NCBI RefSeq assembly: GCF_012985205.1
Contig: NZ_JABEKS010000003.1
Span: forward strand, 186,001-250,000
Length of the DNA: 64,000 nt
Direction: 5' to 3'
Origin: Planctomonas sp. JC2975
GTDB lineage: Bacteria; Actinomycetota; Actinomycetes; Actinomycetales; Microbacteriaceae
Position 1 is the stretch's first letter; each line of letters opens with the position of its first letter. The notes below the pieces were generated by a model. The model was not told where the DNA came from. It searched no databases and worked only from the letters and a program-made list of their open reading frames with translations. A program made the translations under genes and the position numbers. Below, piece by piece: positions 33,623 to 43,103 of the stretch.

Positions 33623-35299
33623 ATGGACTGGCTGTTCGCCGCCGCGACGCTGCTGACGCTCGTCGTGCTGCTCGGCGTGCTGTACCGGCCGCTCGGTGAC
33701 TACATGGCCTGGGTCTACACGAGCAGCAAGGACTGGCGGGCCGAGCGGATGCTGTACCGCCTGGCAGGCGTCGACCCGCGCCGCGAGCAGTCCTGGCGCG
33801 GATATCTCACGAGCGTGCTCGGGTTCTCCCTGGTCGGGATCGTGCTCCTCTTCGCGATCATCGAGCTGCAACCGTTGCTGCCGTACTCCCTCGGGCTCGG
33901 ATCGATGAGTCCGGACCTCGCGTTCAACACGGCCGTGTCGTTTGTCGCGAACACCAACTGGCAGGCCTACTCCCCCGAGCAGACCGTCGGCTACACGGTG
34001 CAGATGGTGGGGCTCAGCGTGCAGATGTTCGTCTCCGCGTCGGTGGGCATGGGCGTGTCCATCGCGCTCGTGCGCGGACTCGCCGCGCGACGCACCGGCA
34101 CACTCGGCAACTTCTGGGTGGACCTCGTGCGCTGCACGTTCCGCATCCTGCTGCCGCTCAGCGTTGTCGCCGCGATCGTGTTCATCGCGGGCGGCGTGGT
34201 GCAGAACTTCAGCGGTTTCACCGACATCCACACCGTCGCGGGCGGCGTGCAGTCCATCCCCGGCGGTCCCGTCGCCTCGCAGGAGGCGATCAAGATGCTC
34301 GGCACGAACGGAGGCGGATTCTTCAACGCCAACTCGGCGCATCCATTCGAGAATCCCACCGCCTGGACGAACCTGTTCCAGGTGTTCCTGCTGCTGCTCA
34401 TCCCGTTCTCGCTGCCGCGCACGTTCGGCACGATCGTGGGCAACCAGCGCATCGCCTACGTGCTGCTGGCGACGATGGTGACCCTGTTCCTGGTGGTCTT
34501 CGTTGCGCTGACCGCCTTCGAGCTGGCGGGCCAGGGCACGGCGCCGACGCTCGCGGGCGGCGCCATGGAGGGCAAGGAGCAACGCTTCGGCATCGTCGGC
34601 TCGACGATCTTCGGATCCGCGACGACCGGCACGTCCGGCGGCGCCGCCAACTCGATGCACGGCTCGTACACCGCGCTCGGCGGCATGGTGCTCATCCTCA
34701 ACATGATGATCGGAGAGGTCTCCCCCGGTGGGGTCGGCGCCGGGCTGTATTCGATCCTCGTGTACGTCGTGCTCGCGGTCTTCCTCACCGGACTCCACCT
34801 CGGTCGCGCTCCGGTGTTCCTCGGCAAGCGCATCGGCACGCGCGAGGTCAAGATCGTGAGCGTCTTCATCCTCGTGATGCCGGCGCTCGCGCTCGGCGGC
34901 GCCACCCTCACCCTCGCGATCCCTCCGGTGCGCGACCAGGTGCTGGCGGGACTCGGCGAGAACGGTCCGCACGGCATGTCCGAGCTCATCTATGCGTTCA
35001 TCTCTGCGGCGATCAACAACGGGTCCGCGTTCGCCGGATTCGATGCGAACACGCCGTGGCTCAACCTCCTGCTCGGCAGCATCATCCTGCTCGGACGTTT
35101 CATCCCGATCGCGCTCGTGCTCGCGCTCGGCGGATCGTTCGCACTGCAGGATCGCGCCACCACGACGGCCGTGCGGCTCCCACTGGCCCGTCCCCAGTTC
35201 GTCGTGTTCCTGATCGGCGTGATCGCGCTCATCGCGCTGCCCATGTTCGTGCCGTACCTGCTCGCCGGTCCGCTCGCCGAGGGGGTGGCGAGAGCATGA
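33623..35299 (+). CDS. kdpA: KdpA, potassium-binding channel subunit of the K+-ATPase
   Basis: 558 residues, standard length, about ten membrane helices. Selectivity-filter-like loops are present: SFVANTNWQAY (about residues 110-120), MLGTNGGGFFNANSAHPFENP (about residues 225-245; broken here as the filter GTNGGG), FGSATTGTSGG (about 332-342) and AINNGSAFAGF (about 465-475). ATG 33623 chosen; GTG 33617 also possible. Takes K+ from outside and passes it to KdpB. Its stop overlaps the kdpB ATG (ATGA). Confidence 0.97.
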   Translation: MDWLFAAATLLTLVVLLGVLYRPLGDYMAWVYTSSKDWRAERMLYRLAGVDPRREQSWRGYLTSVLGFSLVGIVLLFAIIELQPLLPYSLGLGSMSPDLAFNTAVSFVANTNWQAYSPEQTVGYTVQMVGLSVQMFVSASVGMGVSIALVRGLAARRTGTLGNFWVDLVRCTFRILLPLSVVAAIVFIAGGVVQNFSGFTDIHTVAGGVQSIPGGPVASQEAIKMLGTNGGGFFNANSAHPFENPTAWTNLFQVFLLLLIPFSLPRTFGTIVGNQRIAYVLLATMVTLFLVVFVALTAFELAGQGTAPTLAGGAMEGKEQRFGIVGSTIFGSATTGTSGGAANSMHGSYTALGGMVLILNMMIGEVSPGGVGAGLYSILVYVVLAVFLTGLHLGRAPVFLGKRIGTREVKIVSVFILVMPALALGGATLTLAIPPVRDQVLAGLGENGPHGMSELIYAFISAAINNGSAFAGFDANTPWLNLLLGSIILLGRFIPIALVLALGGSFALQDRATTTAVRLPLARPQFVVFLIGVIALIALPMFVPYLLAGPLAEGVARA

Positions 35300-37440
35300 C
35301 GCAGACGGCATCCGGCACGGCCACGGGCGGTCCAACGGCAGGCGGCGAGCGCTTCGTCGATCCGTTCCGCATTGCGGTGGAGGCGTTGCGGCGTCTGGAT
35401 CCGCGCATGCTGTGGAGCAATCCCGTGCTGTTCATCACGTGGTGCGGTGCCGTGCTCACCACGTTCGTCGCGATCGCGGAGCCCTTCGTGGGCGGCCCTG
35501 CACCGTCCGGCGGAACGGTGCTGCCGGGCGGATTCACCTGGGCGATCGCGATCTGGGTGTGGCTCACGCTCTACACCGCGAACATCGCCGAGGCCATCGC
35601 GGAGGGACGCGGACGCTCGCGCACCGTGGCGCTGCGGTCGGTGCAGGGCCCTGTCACCGCCCACCGGATCGTCGACTACGAGCCGAAGCGGGATCCGGAC
35701 GCGCACGATGCCGCCATCGTCGATGTGCGTTCCGACGAGCTGCGCCCAGGCGACTTCGTGGTGCTGGGCGATGGGGATCCGGTGCCGCTCGACGGAGCGA
35801 TCGTGTGGGGCGTCGCGTCGATCGACGAGTCGGCGATCACAGGCGACTCGGGAGCCGTCATCCGCGCCGCCGGCGGCGACCGCACGGGAGTCTCCGGCGG
35901 CACGACGGTGGTCTCCGACCGGATCGTCGTGAAGGTCACGGCCCGCTACGGCGAGTCCGCCGTCGACCTGATGATCGATCTGGCGGAGGGCAGGCGCCGG
36001 CAGAAGTCGCCCAACGAACTGGCACTGAGCGCACTGATCGCTTCGCTCTCGCTGTCGTTCGTGATCGTCGCGCTGACGCTCAACACGATCGTGTCGCCGG
36101 TCGCGCCGCCGGTGTCGATCCCCATCCTGGTGGCGATCGTGGTGTGCCTCATCCCGACCGAGATCGCTGCGCTGCTGTCGGTAACGGGCATCGCCGCGAT
36201 GTCGCGGCTGCTGCAGCAGAACGTGCTGGTGTCATCCGCTCACGACCTGGAGACGGCAGGCGATCTCACCATCGTCATGCTCGACAAGACGGGCACGATC
36301 ACGCGCGGGAACCGCAGGGCCGTGCGTTTCGTTCCGCTGGACGGCGTGCCGTTCGGCGACCTCGTGCACGGTGCATGGCTGGCGTCGGTCGCAGACCCGA
36401 CGACGGAGGGCACGTCGACTGTCGAGCTCGCGGTGTCCACCGGCGTGCCGAGCGTCACGGCAGCCGAACCCGACGGGAGGCCGGTCGGCTTCAGCGCACG
36501 CACCAGGATGTCCGGCCGCGATCTCCCGGACGGCACGCGGGTTCGCAAGGGCTCGGAGACCTCGGTGCTCGCGTGGCTCAAGCACATCGGCACGCAGCAG
36601 CGGCGCGAGGTCGTCGACGAGCTCACGCGGCGCACGATGGCGATCGCCCGCACCGGAGGCACCCCGCTCGTCGTCGCCATCGAGCCGCCGGATGAACCGC
36701 CCCGAGTGCTCGGCGTGATCGATCTGCGCGACAGCGTCAAGCCCGTCGTCCCGGCGAAACTGGCGCGGCTGCGTGCACTCGGCGTGCGTACGCTGATGGT
36801 CACCGGCGACAATCCGCAGACGGCCGAAGTGATCGCGGCCGAGGCCGGGGTGGACGACTTCCTCGGGGACGCGAATCCCGAGCGCAAGCTCGACCGCATC
36901 TCCCGCGAGCAAGCCGCAGGCAACTTCGTGGCGATGACCGGTGACGGCACGAACGACGCTCCCGCCCTCGCCCAGGCGGATGTCGGGGTCTCGATGAACA
37001 CCGCGACCGCTGCGGCGAAGGCGGCAGCGAACATGATCGTGCTCGACGACGATCCGACCCGGCTCGTGGAGATCATCGAGGCCGGACGCCGTCAGATGGC
37101 GACCCGCGGTGCGCTCATCACGTTCAACATCGCGAACGACTTCGTGCGCTACTTCGCGATGTTCCCTGCACTGTTCGTCGGCACGTTCCCCGGGCTCGCG
37201 AGCCTCAACGTGCTCGGGCTGCACTCGCCGGCGTCGGCCATCCTGTCCACGCTGATCTTCAGTGTCGTCGTGATGGGCGTATTGATCCCGCTCGCTCTTG
37301 CCGGCGTTCCCTACCGGATGACGGATCTCGCCCGCGCGCTCACCCGCAACCTGCTCTACTACGGCGTCGGCGGAGTGCTCATCGCCGCCGTCGGCATCAA
37401 GCTCATCGACCTCGTGGTCGGCCTCATCCCGGGATACTGA
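35296..37440 (+). CDS. kdpB: KdpB, catalytic P-type ATPase subunit
   Basis: 714 residues. Actuator-domain TGDSG in IDESAITGDSGAV (about residues 175-187), phosphorylation motif MLDKTGTITRGN (about residues 325-336), nucleotide-binding stretch FSARTRMSGRD and RKGSE (about 400-420), and hinge MTGDGTNDAPALAQADVGVS (about residues 546-565). Couples ATP hydrolysis to K+ uptake. Part of kdpFABC. No kdpDE sensor genes are adjacent, so regulation must come from elsewhere. Confidence 0.97.
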   Translation: MTQTASGTATGGPTAGGERFVDPFRIAVEALRRLDPRMLWSNPVLFITWCGAVLTTFVAIAEPFVGGPAPSGGTVLPGGFTWAIAIWVWLTLYTANIAEAIAEGRGRSRTVALRSVQGPVTAHRIVDYEPKRDPDAHDAAIVDVRSDELRPGDFVVLGDGDPVPLDGAIVWGVASIDESAITGDSGAVIRAAGGDRTGVSGGTTVVSDRIVVKVTARYGESAVDLMIDLAEGRRRQKSPNELALSALIASLSLSFVIVALTLNTIVSPVAPPVSIPILVAIVVCLIPTEIAALLSVTGIAAMSRLLQQNVLVSSAHDLETAGDLTIVMLDKTGTITRGNRRAVRFVPLDGVPFGDLVHGAWLASVADPTTEGTSTVELAVSTGVPSVTAAEPDGRPVGFSARTRMSGRDLPDGTRVRKGSETSVLAWLKHIGTQQRREVVDELTRRTMAIARTGGTPLVVAIEPPDEPPRVLGVIDLRDSVKPVVPAKLARLRALGVRTLMVTGDNPQTAEVIAAEAGVDDFLGDANPERKLDRISREQAAGNFVAMTGDGTNDAPALAQADVGVSMNTATAAAKAAANMIVLDDDPTRLVEIIEAGRRQMATRGALITFNIANDFVRYFAMFPALFVGTFPGLASLNVLGLHSPASAILSTLIFSVVVMGVLIPLALAGVPYRMTDLARALTRNLLYYGVGGVLIAAVGIKLIDLVVGLIPGY

Positions 37441-37516
37441 CCTCCGCCCGGACCCAGACCCGTCCAACTACAGACCGTTCCACACAGAACGTCCCGACAA
37501 GGAAAGGAGCAGGCGC

Positions 37517-38155
37517 GTGAACAGCACGCTTCGCCGAACCGGCCTCATTCTGCTTGCCTCGGTCGTCATGATGGCCGCATTCACGCTCGTGCTCGGCGTG
37601 GTGTATCCGCTGGTCATCACGGGCATCGGGCAGGTCGCCTTCCCATGGCAGTCGAACGGGTCCCTGCTCCAGAAGCCGGCAGCTGAGGGCGATGCCGGCT
37701 CGAAGGCGGGCTCCACGGTCGGCTCCGCGCTGCTCGGACAGTCCTTCTCGGATGCGAAGGGCCATCCGCTCCGCCAGTACTTCCAGCCCCGCCCATCCGC
37801 TGACAGCGCTGGATACGCCGGCACGGATTCGGGCGGATCCAACCTCGGACCGGAAAGCACGGAACTGATCTCGCAGATCAAGGAGCGCAAGGCGCAGGTC
37901 GCCGCCTTCAACGGGGTGCCGGAATCCGAGGTGCCCGTGGATGCCGTCACGGCATCCGGCTCCGGCCTCGATCCCGACATCAGTCCCGCGTACGCCCAGG
38001 TCCAGGTGGCCAGAGTCGCGCGGGCGCGCGGATTGCCGGCGGCCGCCGTGGAGGCCCTGGTGGCCGAGTACACCAACGGCCCCGACCTCGGCTATCTCGG
38101 CCAGAGCACGGTCGACGTGGTCGAGCTGAACCTGGCGCTGGACGAACTGCGGTGA
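37517..38155 (+). CDS. kdpC: KdpC, accessory subunit of the K+-ATPase
   Basis: 212 residues starting GTG 37517, with AAAGGAG 7-8 nt upstream. One N-terminal membrane helix (TGLILLASVVMMAAFTLVLG, about residues 8-27), then QVAFPWQSNGSLL, GSALLGQSF and YFQPRPSADSAGY, PVDAVTASGSGLDPDISPAY (about residues 137-156) and a C-terminal YLGQSTVDVVELNLALD; all are KdpC hallmarks. A 76-bp gap separates it from kdpB. Confidence 0.96.
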   Translation: MNSTLRRTGLILLASVVMMAAFTLVLGVVYPLVITGIGQVAFPWQSNGSLLQKPAAEGDAGSKAGSTVGSALLGQSFSDAKGHPLRQYFQPRPSADSAGYAGTDSGGSNLGPESTELISQIKERKAQVAAFNGVPESEVPVDAVTASGSGLDPDISPAYAQVQVARVARARGLPAAAVEALVAEYTNGPDLGYLGQSTVDVVELNLALDELR

Positions 38156-38218
38156 TCTCGGGGGTGGCTCGCGACGCACGAGAACCCCGGCGCGCGGGCG
38201 GATCGATATGGTGTTCGG

Positions 38219-39655
38219 ATGCCTCAGAACGAGCTGCTTCCTCGATCCGTTCCGGCAGCGGAGGGAGTGTCGTCTCTCGGGCTGGAGGCGCTTCTCGACC
38301 GGCTCGGTGAGCGCTCGATCGAGTGCCACTCGATCATGGTCGTGCGTCACGGCCGCGTCGTCGCTGAAGGATGGTGGGCACCGTACTCGGCGGACCGTCC
38401 GCACCTTCTCTATTCGCTGACGAAGTCGTTCACATCCATCGCCGTCGGTCTGGCCATCTCCGACGGTGCGCTGCAACTCGACAGCAGGATCGTCGATGTA
38501 CTGCCCGACCACGTTCCGAGCGACGTGTCGGAACAGGGACGACGCCTGACCGTTCACCATCTGCTGTCCATGACGACAGGTCACGTCGGCGACAGCCTCG
38601 AGGATGCATGGACCCAGGAGCCGGGCGACCTCGTGAAGGGCTTCCTCCGGCTACCGCTGACGGAGATCGAGGGAACGCAGCACTACTACGACAACTCGAC
38701 CACCTTCATCCTCGCCAGGATGGTGGAGCGGGCGACCGGCCAGGGACTGCCGGAATTGCTCGACGAGCGGCTGTTCCGTCCGATGGGCATCGATCATGCC
38801 GAGTGGGATCGCGTGGCAAGCGGCGCGGCATTCGGTTTCCACGGACTGCACCTGACGACCGAGGCGATCGCGGCATTCGGTGAGTTGCTGCTGCGCGGTG
38901 GCCTCTGGCACGGTCGGCAACTGGTTCCGCGCGAGTATGTGGAACTCGCAACGACGCGCCAGATCGACAGCAGGCACTACGCAGAGGGCGCGGAAGGGGC
39001 CGATTACCTCAGCGGCTACGGATACCAGTTCTGGATGTCGCGCCACGGCTTCCACGGCAACGGCGCGTTCGGCCAGCACTGCATCGTCGTGCCATCGCAC
39101 GACCTCGTGGTCGTCGTGACCTCCGCCCAGCAGACGGTCGAGCAGGCCCAGAACGTGCTGGATGCGGTCTGGGACTGCCTGCTGCCCGGAGTCGGGTACG
39201 GCGATACGGCGGATGACGACGAGGGGGCCCGCGAGAGGCTCGCCGGGCTGTCTCTGCCGCTGGTGCCTGGAACGGCGGATCCGGAGCGTTCGATGGTCGC
39301 CACCCTCGACTCATCTCTCGAGGGCTCAGCGCTGCCGGACGACATCCCTGTGTCGCTGGATCCCGTCGACGGCGGCTGGAGAATCCGATTCGGGTCGGTT
39401 CTCACGATCGACGTCGGGTATCGCCGCTGGTGGGAGAGTTCCGCGCTGGGCCGTCCGATCTGCGCGAATGGCGCCTGGCGAGGCGACCGATTCGTGGCGG
39501 ATCTCTACGTGATCACCAGTCCGCACCACGTGCGACTCACGGTCGACGCGGCCACACGGACGGCGTCGGCGATCTGGACCACGATCCCGCTGACCAGTTC
39601 GGATCTGCTTCTGCACGTGCGCTCGCCGCTGGTCACACGGCCGGACGTCGCATAG
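38219..39655 (+). CDS. Serine hydrolase (beta-lactamase/penicillin-binding-protein-like)
   Basis: 478 residues without signal peptide. S-x-x-K motif LLYSLTKSFTSIAVG (about residues 63-77; Ser and Lys), Y-x-N as HYYDNSTTF (about residues 159-167), and a C-terminal beta domain (about 330-478) that could be a lipocalin-like accessory module. LTVHHLLSMTTGH (about residues 109-121) is typical of this esterase/6-aminohexanoate-hydrolase branch. ATG 38219 lacks a clear ribosome-binding site. Stands alone between kdpC and a convergent acidic protein. Confidence 0.88.
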   Translation: MPQNELLPRSVPAAEGVSSLGLEALLDRLGERSIECHSIMVVRHGRVVAEGWWAPYSADRPHLLYSLTKSFTSIAVGLAISDGALQLDSRIVDVLPDHVPSDVSEQGRRLTVHHLLSMTTGHVGDSLEDAWTQEPGDLVKGFLRLPLTEIEGTQHYYDNSTTFILARMVERATGQGLPELLDERLFRPMGIDHAEWDRVASGAAFGFHGLHLTTEAIAAFGELLLRGGLWHGRQLVPREYVELATTRQIDSRHYAEGAEGADYLSGYGYQFWMSRHGFHGNGAFGQHCIVVPSHDLVVVVTSAQQTVEQAQNVLDAVWDCLLPGVGYGDTADDDEGARERLAGLSLPLVPGTADPERSMVATLDSSLEGSALPDDIPVSLDPVDGGWRIRFGSVLTIDVGYRRWWESSALGRPICANGAWRGDRFVADLYVITSPHHVRLTVDAATRTASAIWTTIPLTSSDLLLHVRSPLVTRPDVA

Positions 39656-39733
39656 CGCGGTGACGTCGATGCCGGCGTGGTCCTCGTGGCCGTGGTACAC
39701 GTCGTGTCACTGCGCACGCGCCCGCGCGGCGAA

Positions 39734-40210
39734 CTACCGCTCGTCGTCCTCGTCGTCCTGCTCGAGGTCGGCGATGTCGACGAGCCCGCCGAACTCGTAG
39801 TGCACGGTGGCTCCCGGCCCGGGCTCCCCGGACCGCGCGCGATAGAGCGAGTTGAACATCGGGTCGGAGCGTGCACGGTGCTTCCCCGACATCGCTGCAG
39901 CGGATGCCTGCTGCACGGCAGCGCAGACCAGGTCGCGTTCGAAGTCCCCCGGGTCGAGCTCCATGACCTGGCCGTCGAAGGCGCCGCCGTGCAGCACAGC
40001 ATGGAACGTGGGCCCGGAATCGAGGATATCGGCGAGCTCGCTGCGGAACTCGTCGAGGCTGATCGACCGGTTCGCACCGACCAGGAGCGCCACGCGCTCC
40101 AGGAGGTCGCTGCGCTGGGTCTCGGCGAGTCCGGTGACGGACTCGACCAGCTCGCCGGCATCCAGTGCAGCCAGCAGCTGCTCCGGAGTGGGTTCGATGT
40201 CGTCGTCCAT
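39734..40210 (-). CDS. Hypothetical acidic protein
   Basis: 158 residues, very acidic (MDDDIEPTPEQLLAALD at the start and ADLEQDDEDDER at the end). The first 75 residues look helical; the middle FHAVLHGGAFDGQVMELDPG (about residues 68-87) could be a small beta domain. No family recognised. ATG 40210 was chosen because upstream codons are Arg/Ser-rich and overlap the MarR gene. Confidence 0.75.
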   Translation of the reverse strand: MDDDIEPTPEQLLAALDAGELVESVTGLAETQRSDLLERVALLVGANRSISLDEFRSELADILDSGPTFHAVLHGGAFDGQVMELDPGDFERDLVCAAVQQASAAAMSGKHRARSDPMFNSLYRARSGEPGPGATVHYEFGGLVDIADLEQDDEDDER

Positions 40211-40265
40211 GGCCTCACGGTAAGTCGGGTTGCCGAAGACCGGAGGCGTCGCGCGGCGAGTCGCG

Positions 40266-40709
40266 TCAGTCCGCGGAAGTCTGCGGATGTCCGGCGAGCA
40301 GGCGCCGCAGGCTCTCCTCCACATCGGCGACCCTGCCCGCGCCGACGAGCGACTCCCACTCGGCGCGAAGGTCATCGAACACCGCCTCGCCGTCGCGCAT
40401 CAGGGAACGCCCGCGATCGGTGACGGTCAGGCTCATGCTGCGCCCCTCGCCAGGGATGCGCCGGCGCAGAACGTATCCGCCGTCCTCGAGGAATGCGACG
40501 GTCTTCGCCGCAGCCTGCTTCGACACCGAGGTGCGCCTCCCGACCTCGGAGACCGTGCCAGCGCCCGCCTCCACTGCACGCAGGGCGAAGTCGTGGGCGG
40601 GGCGCACATCCGGATATCCCTTGGCCGTCAGCCGTTCTCCGGCCTCGTCGGCCAGGTACCGGAATCCGCTCAGGAGCAGCACGGCCAGATCGGCGCCTTC
40701 ACGGGACAT
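40266..40709 (-). CDS. MarR-family transcriptional regulator
   Basis: 147 residues. Winged helix: GAGTVSEVGRRTSVSKQAAA (about residues 49-68) then KTVAFLEDGGYVLRRRIPGE (recognition helix and wing) and LTVTDRGRSLMRD (about residues 93-105). Two perfect 15-bp palindromes at 40764-40778 and 40795-40809 lie between it and the divergent alpha/beta hydrolase, so it almost certainly represses itself and that gene. Ligand unknown. Confidence 0.93.
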   Translation of the reverse strand: MSREGADLAVLLLSGFRYLADEAGERLTAKGYPDVRPAHDFALRAVEAGAGTVSEVGRRTSVSKQAAAKTVAFLEDGGYVLRRRIPGEGRSMSLTVTDRGRSLMRDGEAVFDDLRAEWESLVGAGRVADVEESLRRLLAGHPQTSAD

Positions 40710-40763
40710 GCCTCGATCGTAAGACGCCCATCGAGGGGGGATGCGGCCGAGGCGGCGCGACGA

Positions 40764-40778
40764 GACAACCAGGTTGTC
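40764..40778. promoter_or_regulatory. MarR operator 1
   Basis: GACAACCAGGTTGTC, perfect 7-bp arms around one base, extended by A/T to 17 bp. 54 bp upstream of the MarR start. Confidence 0.88.
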
Positions 40779-40794
40779 TTAATGTGGACAGTGT

Positions 40795-40809
40795 GACAAC
40801 CTGGTTGTC
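40795..40809. promoter_or_regulatory. MarR operator 2
   Basis: GACAACCTGGTTGTC, identical to operator 1 except the centre base. Centres are 31 bp apart, about three helical turns, so two dimers could bind on the same DNA face. Confidence 0.88.
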
Positions 40810-40833
40810 TTGACCGGATCCCTGGAGGCGTCC

Positions 40834-41724
40834 ATGAACAGCGACCAAGCGGCCGTCGACCGCATCCGTCACGACACAGCGACGGTGAACGGGACCCGAT
40901 TGCACTACGTCACGGCAGGCGATCACGGATCCCCTGTGCTCCTCGTGCACGGCTTCCCCGAATCCTGGTGGGCATTCCGCAGACTCATCCCGTTGCTCGC
41001 CGCACGGCACCGCGTCCACGCGGTCGACCTCCGCGGATTCGGCGACTCGGACACCGCCGGCGACGACCACTCCAGCTCGGTCGCCGCCGACGATCTCCAC
41101 GCGCTCATCCAGCACCTGGCGGTCGGACCGATGCACGTGGTGGGACAGGACGTCAGCGGGGGCACCGTCTACCGGCTCGCCGCCAGGCATCCCGATGACG
41201 TCGCCAGCCTCACCGCGATCGAATCGGGCATCGCCGGGTTCGGAGCGGAACGCCTTGCGGATGTCACGCACGGCGGAGCCTGGTACATCGGCGCACTCGC
41301 TGCGCCCGGAGTCGCCGGCCTGCTGTTCGAGAAGGAGGCAAGTGCGTTCATCGGCGACTATCTCTATCCGCTGTACAAGGTCTCGTCCGCCTCCGTCGGC
41401 CCGGCGGATGTCGCAGAGTACGCCCGTGGCTACGGACGACCGAACGGATTCTCGGGCGCCGCAGGCCTGTATCGCAGCATGATCACGGAGGGCGACGAGT
41501 TCCGGGCGCTGGCAGCTGCGCATCCGCTGCGGATGCCCGTCACCGCGATCGGATCCCGGGGCGGTGACTTCACGTATCGCGCGTTCAGCGGCGTGGCGGC
41601 GCATGGCGTGACATCCGTGAGACTCGACGGGGTCGGCCACTATGTCGCGCAAGAAGCCCCCGAACTGCTGGCGGAGGTGCTGCTCGAGGCGTTCGCGAGG
41701 ACGAAGGCAGGCGCCGCACGCTGA
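40834..41724 (+). CDS. Alpha/beta hydrolase, epoxide-hydrolase-like
   Basis: 296 residues. LLVHGFPESWWAFRRLIP (about residues 36-53; HGFPE oxyanion motif), VDLRGFGDSD (about 68-77), nucleophile Asp in VVGQDVSGGTVYRLA (about residue 104), and His in LDGVGHYVAQEAPELL (about residue 270). An Asp nucleophile marks the epoxide-hydrolase/dehalogenase branch. ATG 40834 chosen, GGAGG 5 nt upstream. Under the double MarR operator, so likely induced by a toxic or aromatic ligand. Confidence 0.9.
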   Translation: MNSDQAAVDRIRHDTATVNGTRLHYVTAGDHGSPVLLVHGFPESWWAFRRLIPLLAARHRVHAVDLRGFGDSDTAGDDHSSSVAADDLHALIQHLAVGPMHVVGQDVSGGTVYRLAARHPDDVASLTAIESGIAGFGAERLADVTHGGAWYIGALAAPGVAGLLFEKEASAFIGDYLYPLYKVSSASVGPADVAEYARGYGRPNGFSGAAGLYRSMITEGDEFRALAAAHPLRMPVTAIGSRGGDFTYRAFSGVAAHGVTSVRLDGVGHYVAQEAPELLAEVLLEAFARTKAGAAR

Positions 41725-41763
41725 TGAGCGGCGGCGCGCGCCGCGGCCGACGAAGATGGGTCT

Positions 41764-43071
41764 ATGGGCAAGGCCTCGCGCGGGGCACGCTCGCGGCATC
41801 CAGGGCGGATGCTGCGAGCGGGGACCGCTGCTGCCGTCGCTCTCGTGGCCCTCGTCGGCTGCACGGCGTCCGAACCAGGGCCGAGCCCGACCCGGTCGAC
41901 GAGCGAAGTCGTTTCGCAGGGGTGGACCGAAATCCCCGTGCCGACGGCCGGTGCGCGAGTCCTCGTCTTCCTGATCGTCGGCAACCGGACGCTCGCCCTC
42001 GGATCCGTGTGGCACGGCTCGACCCGCGCACCAGCGGCCTGGTCGACGACGGACTTCGCGCGCTGGACCGCCCTCACCGTGCATCCGGTCACCGGATACG
42101 GCCGCCTCGCCGAGTTCACGATGGGAGCGGTCGACACGACCGACCGGCATACTCCTGGGCGGATCGTCGCCTGGGGGCAGGCGTTCGGCGGAGCACACAG
42201 CAACCCACGGCCGACGACATGGACGGGGAGTCCCGGCGCTCCACACACATCGGGCATGCTGACCGAACACGAGCAACCGTTCACGATGTTCGGCGGCGAG
42301 GATGCCATCGCGACCGACGCCGAGGCCGCATACGGCGGCACCATGCTGCTGGCCGGATCCTGGGACAGTCGGACCACGCTGGACGGCCCCGGACGTTACG
42401 GCGCGGCCGTGTGGCTGTCCGGCTCTGGGACGACCTGGACACGGCACACGGACCTGGCCGGCCTCTCCTCGAGCAACGGCGAGCAGACGAGCGCAGTGGG
42501 TGCGGCGGCGGGACCGACGGGATTCGTGCTGGTGGGGGCATCCGCTCGCTATGGTCAGTCGGGCCCGCCGAGCACGGCGCTGGCCTGGTTCTCGAATGAC
42601 GGGCTCGCGTGGCAGCGCGTCGCCCTTCCGAATGCCGAGAGCGCGGTGGCGAGCCGGGTAGCGTGCGGATCACGCGCGTGCACGATGATCGGCAGCACGT
42701 TCGCCTCCGAACAGCACCTGATCTGCTGGCGGACGGATGCCGCAGGCAGGGTCACCGAGACCTCCGACGGCCCCGGCCGCGGGCTCGTCGACGTGACGGG
42801 AGTCGTCGCCGAGCAGGCATCCGTTGCCGACGCCCCCACCACGAGCGGCGCCGACGCGGCCAACGCCGCAACGGATCGAATCTGGACCGTGGCCGACTTC
42901 GATCACGTCGCGCGGCTCTTCACTCTGAGCTCCGACTGCTCCGGCTGGACCCCGATGCCGATGCCGACGAAGGCGGAAACCGCCGTCGTCACCGTGCTCC
43001 ACGACCGCGTCGTTATGGCGACGTCCAACAGCGACGCGTCACGCCTCTGGGTGCGGAGCGTGAAGGGTTGA
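41764..43071 (+). CDS. Hypothetical secreted lipoprotein
   Basis: 435 residues. Basic start (MGKASRGARSRHPGRMLRAG), hydrophobic AAAVALVALV and lipobox LVGC (Cys about 33), then a Ser/Thr/Pro linker. The body contains repeated Trp-containing stretches (AAWSTTDFARWTAL, AAVWLSGSGTTWTRH, ALAWFSNDGLAWQRV) spaced like the blades of a beta-propeller, and a Cys pair in ACGSRACTM (about residues 299-307). Probably a surface-attached beta-propeller; function unknown. Confidence 0.8.
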   Translation: MGKASRGARSRHPGRMLRAGTAAAVALVALVGCTASEPGPSPTRSTSEVVSQGWTEIPVPTAGARVLVFLIVGNRTLALGSVWHGSTRAPAAWSTTDFARWTALTVHPVTGYGRLAEFTMGAVDTTDRHTPGRIVAWGQAFGGAHSNPRPTTWTGSPGAPHTSGMLTEHEQPFTMFGGEDAIATDAEAAYGGTMLLAGSWDSRTTLDGPGRYGAAVWLSGSGTTWTRHTDLAGLSSSNGEQTSAVGAAAGPTGFVLVGASARYGQSGPPSTALAWFSNDGLAWQRVALPNAESAVASRVACGSRACTMIGSTFASEQHLICWRTDAAGRVTETSDGPGRGLVDVTGVVAEQASVADAPTTSGADAANAATDRIWTVADFDHVARLFTLSSDCSGWTPMPMPTKAETAVVTVLHDRVVMATSNSDASRLWVRSVKG

Positions 43072-43103
43072 GCGTTGTCATCCGTCCCGCTTAGGGTGCC
43101 GGT

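Noticed and set aside
33527-35335. 602-residue minus-strand frame across kdpA
   Set aside because: It is exactly antisense to a clear kdpA gene, Glu/Arg/His/Gln-rich, and has no family features; high GC gives such shadow frames.
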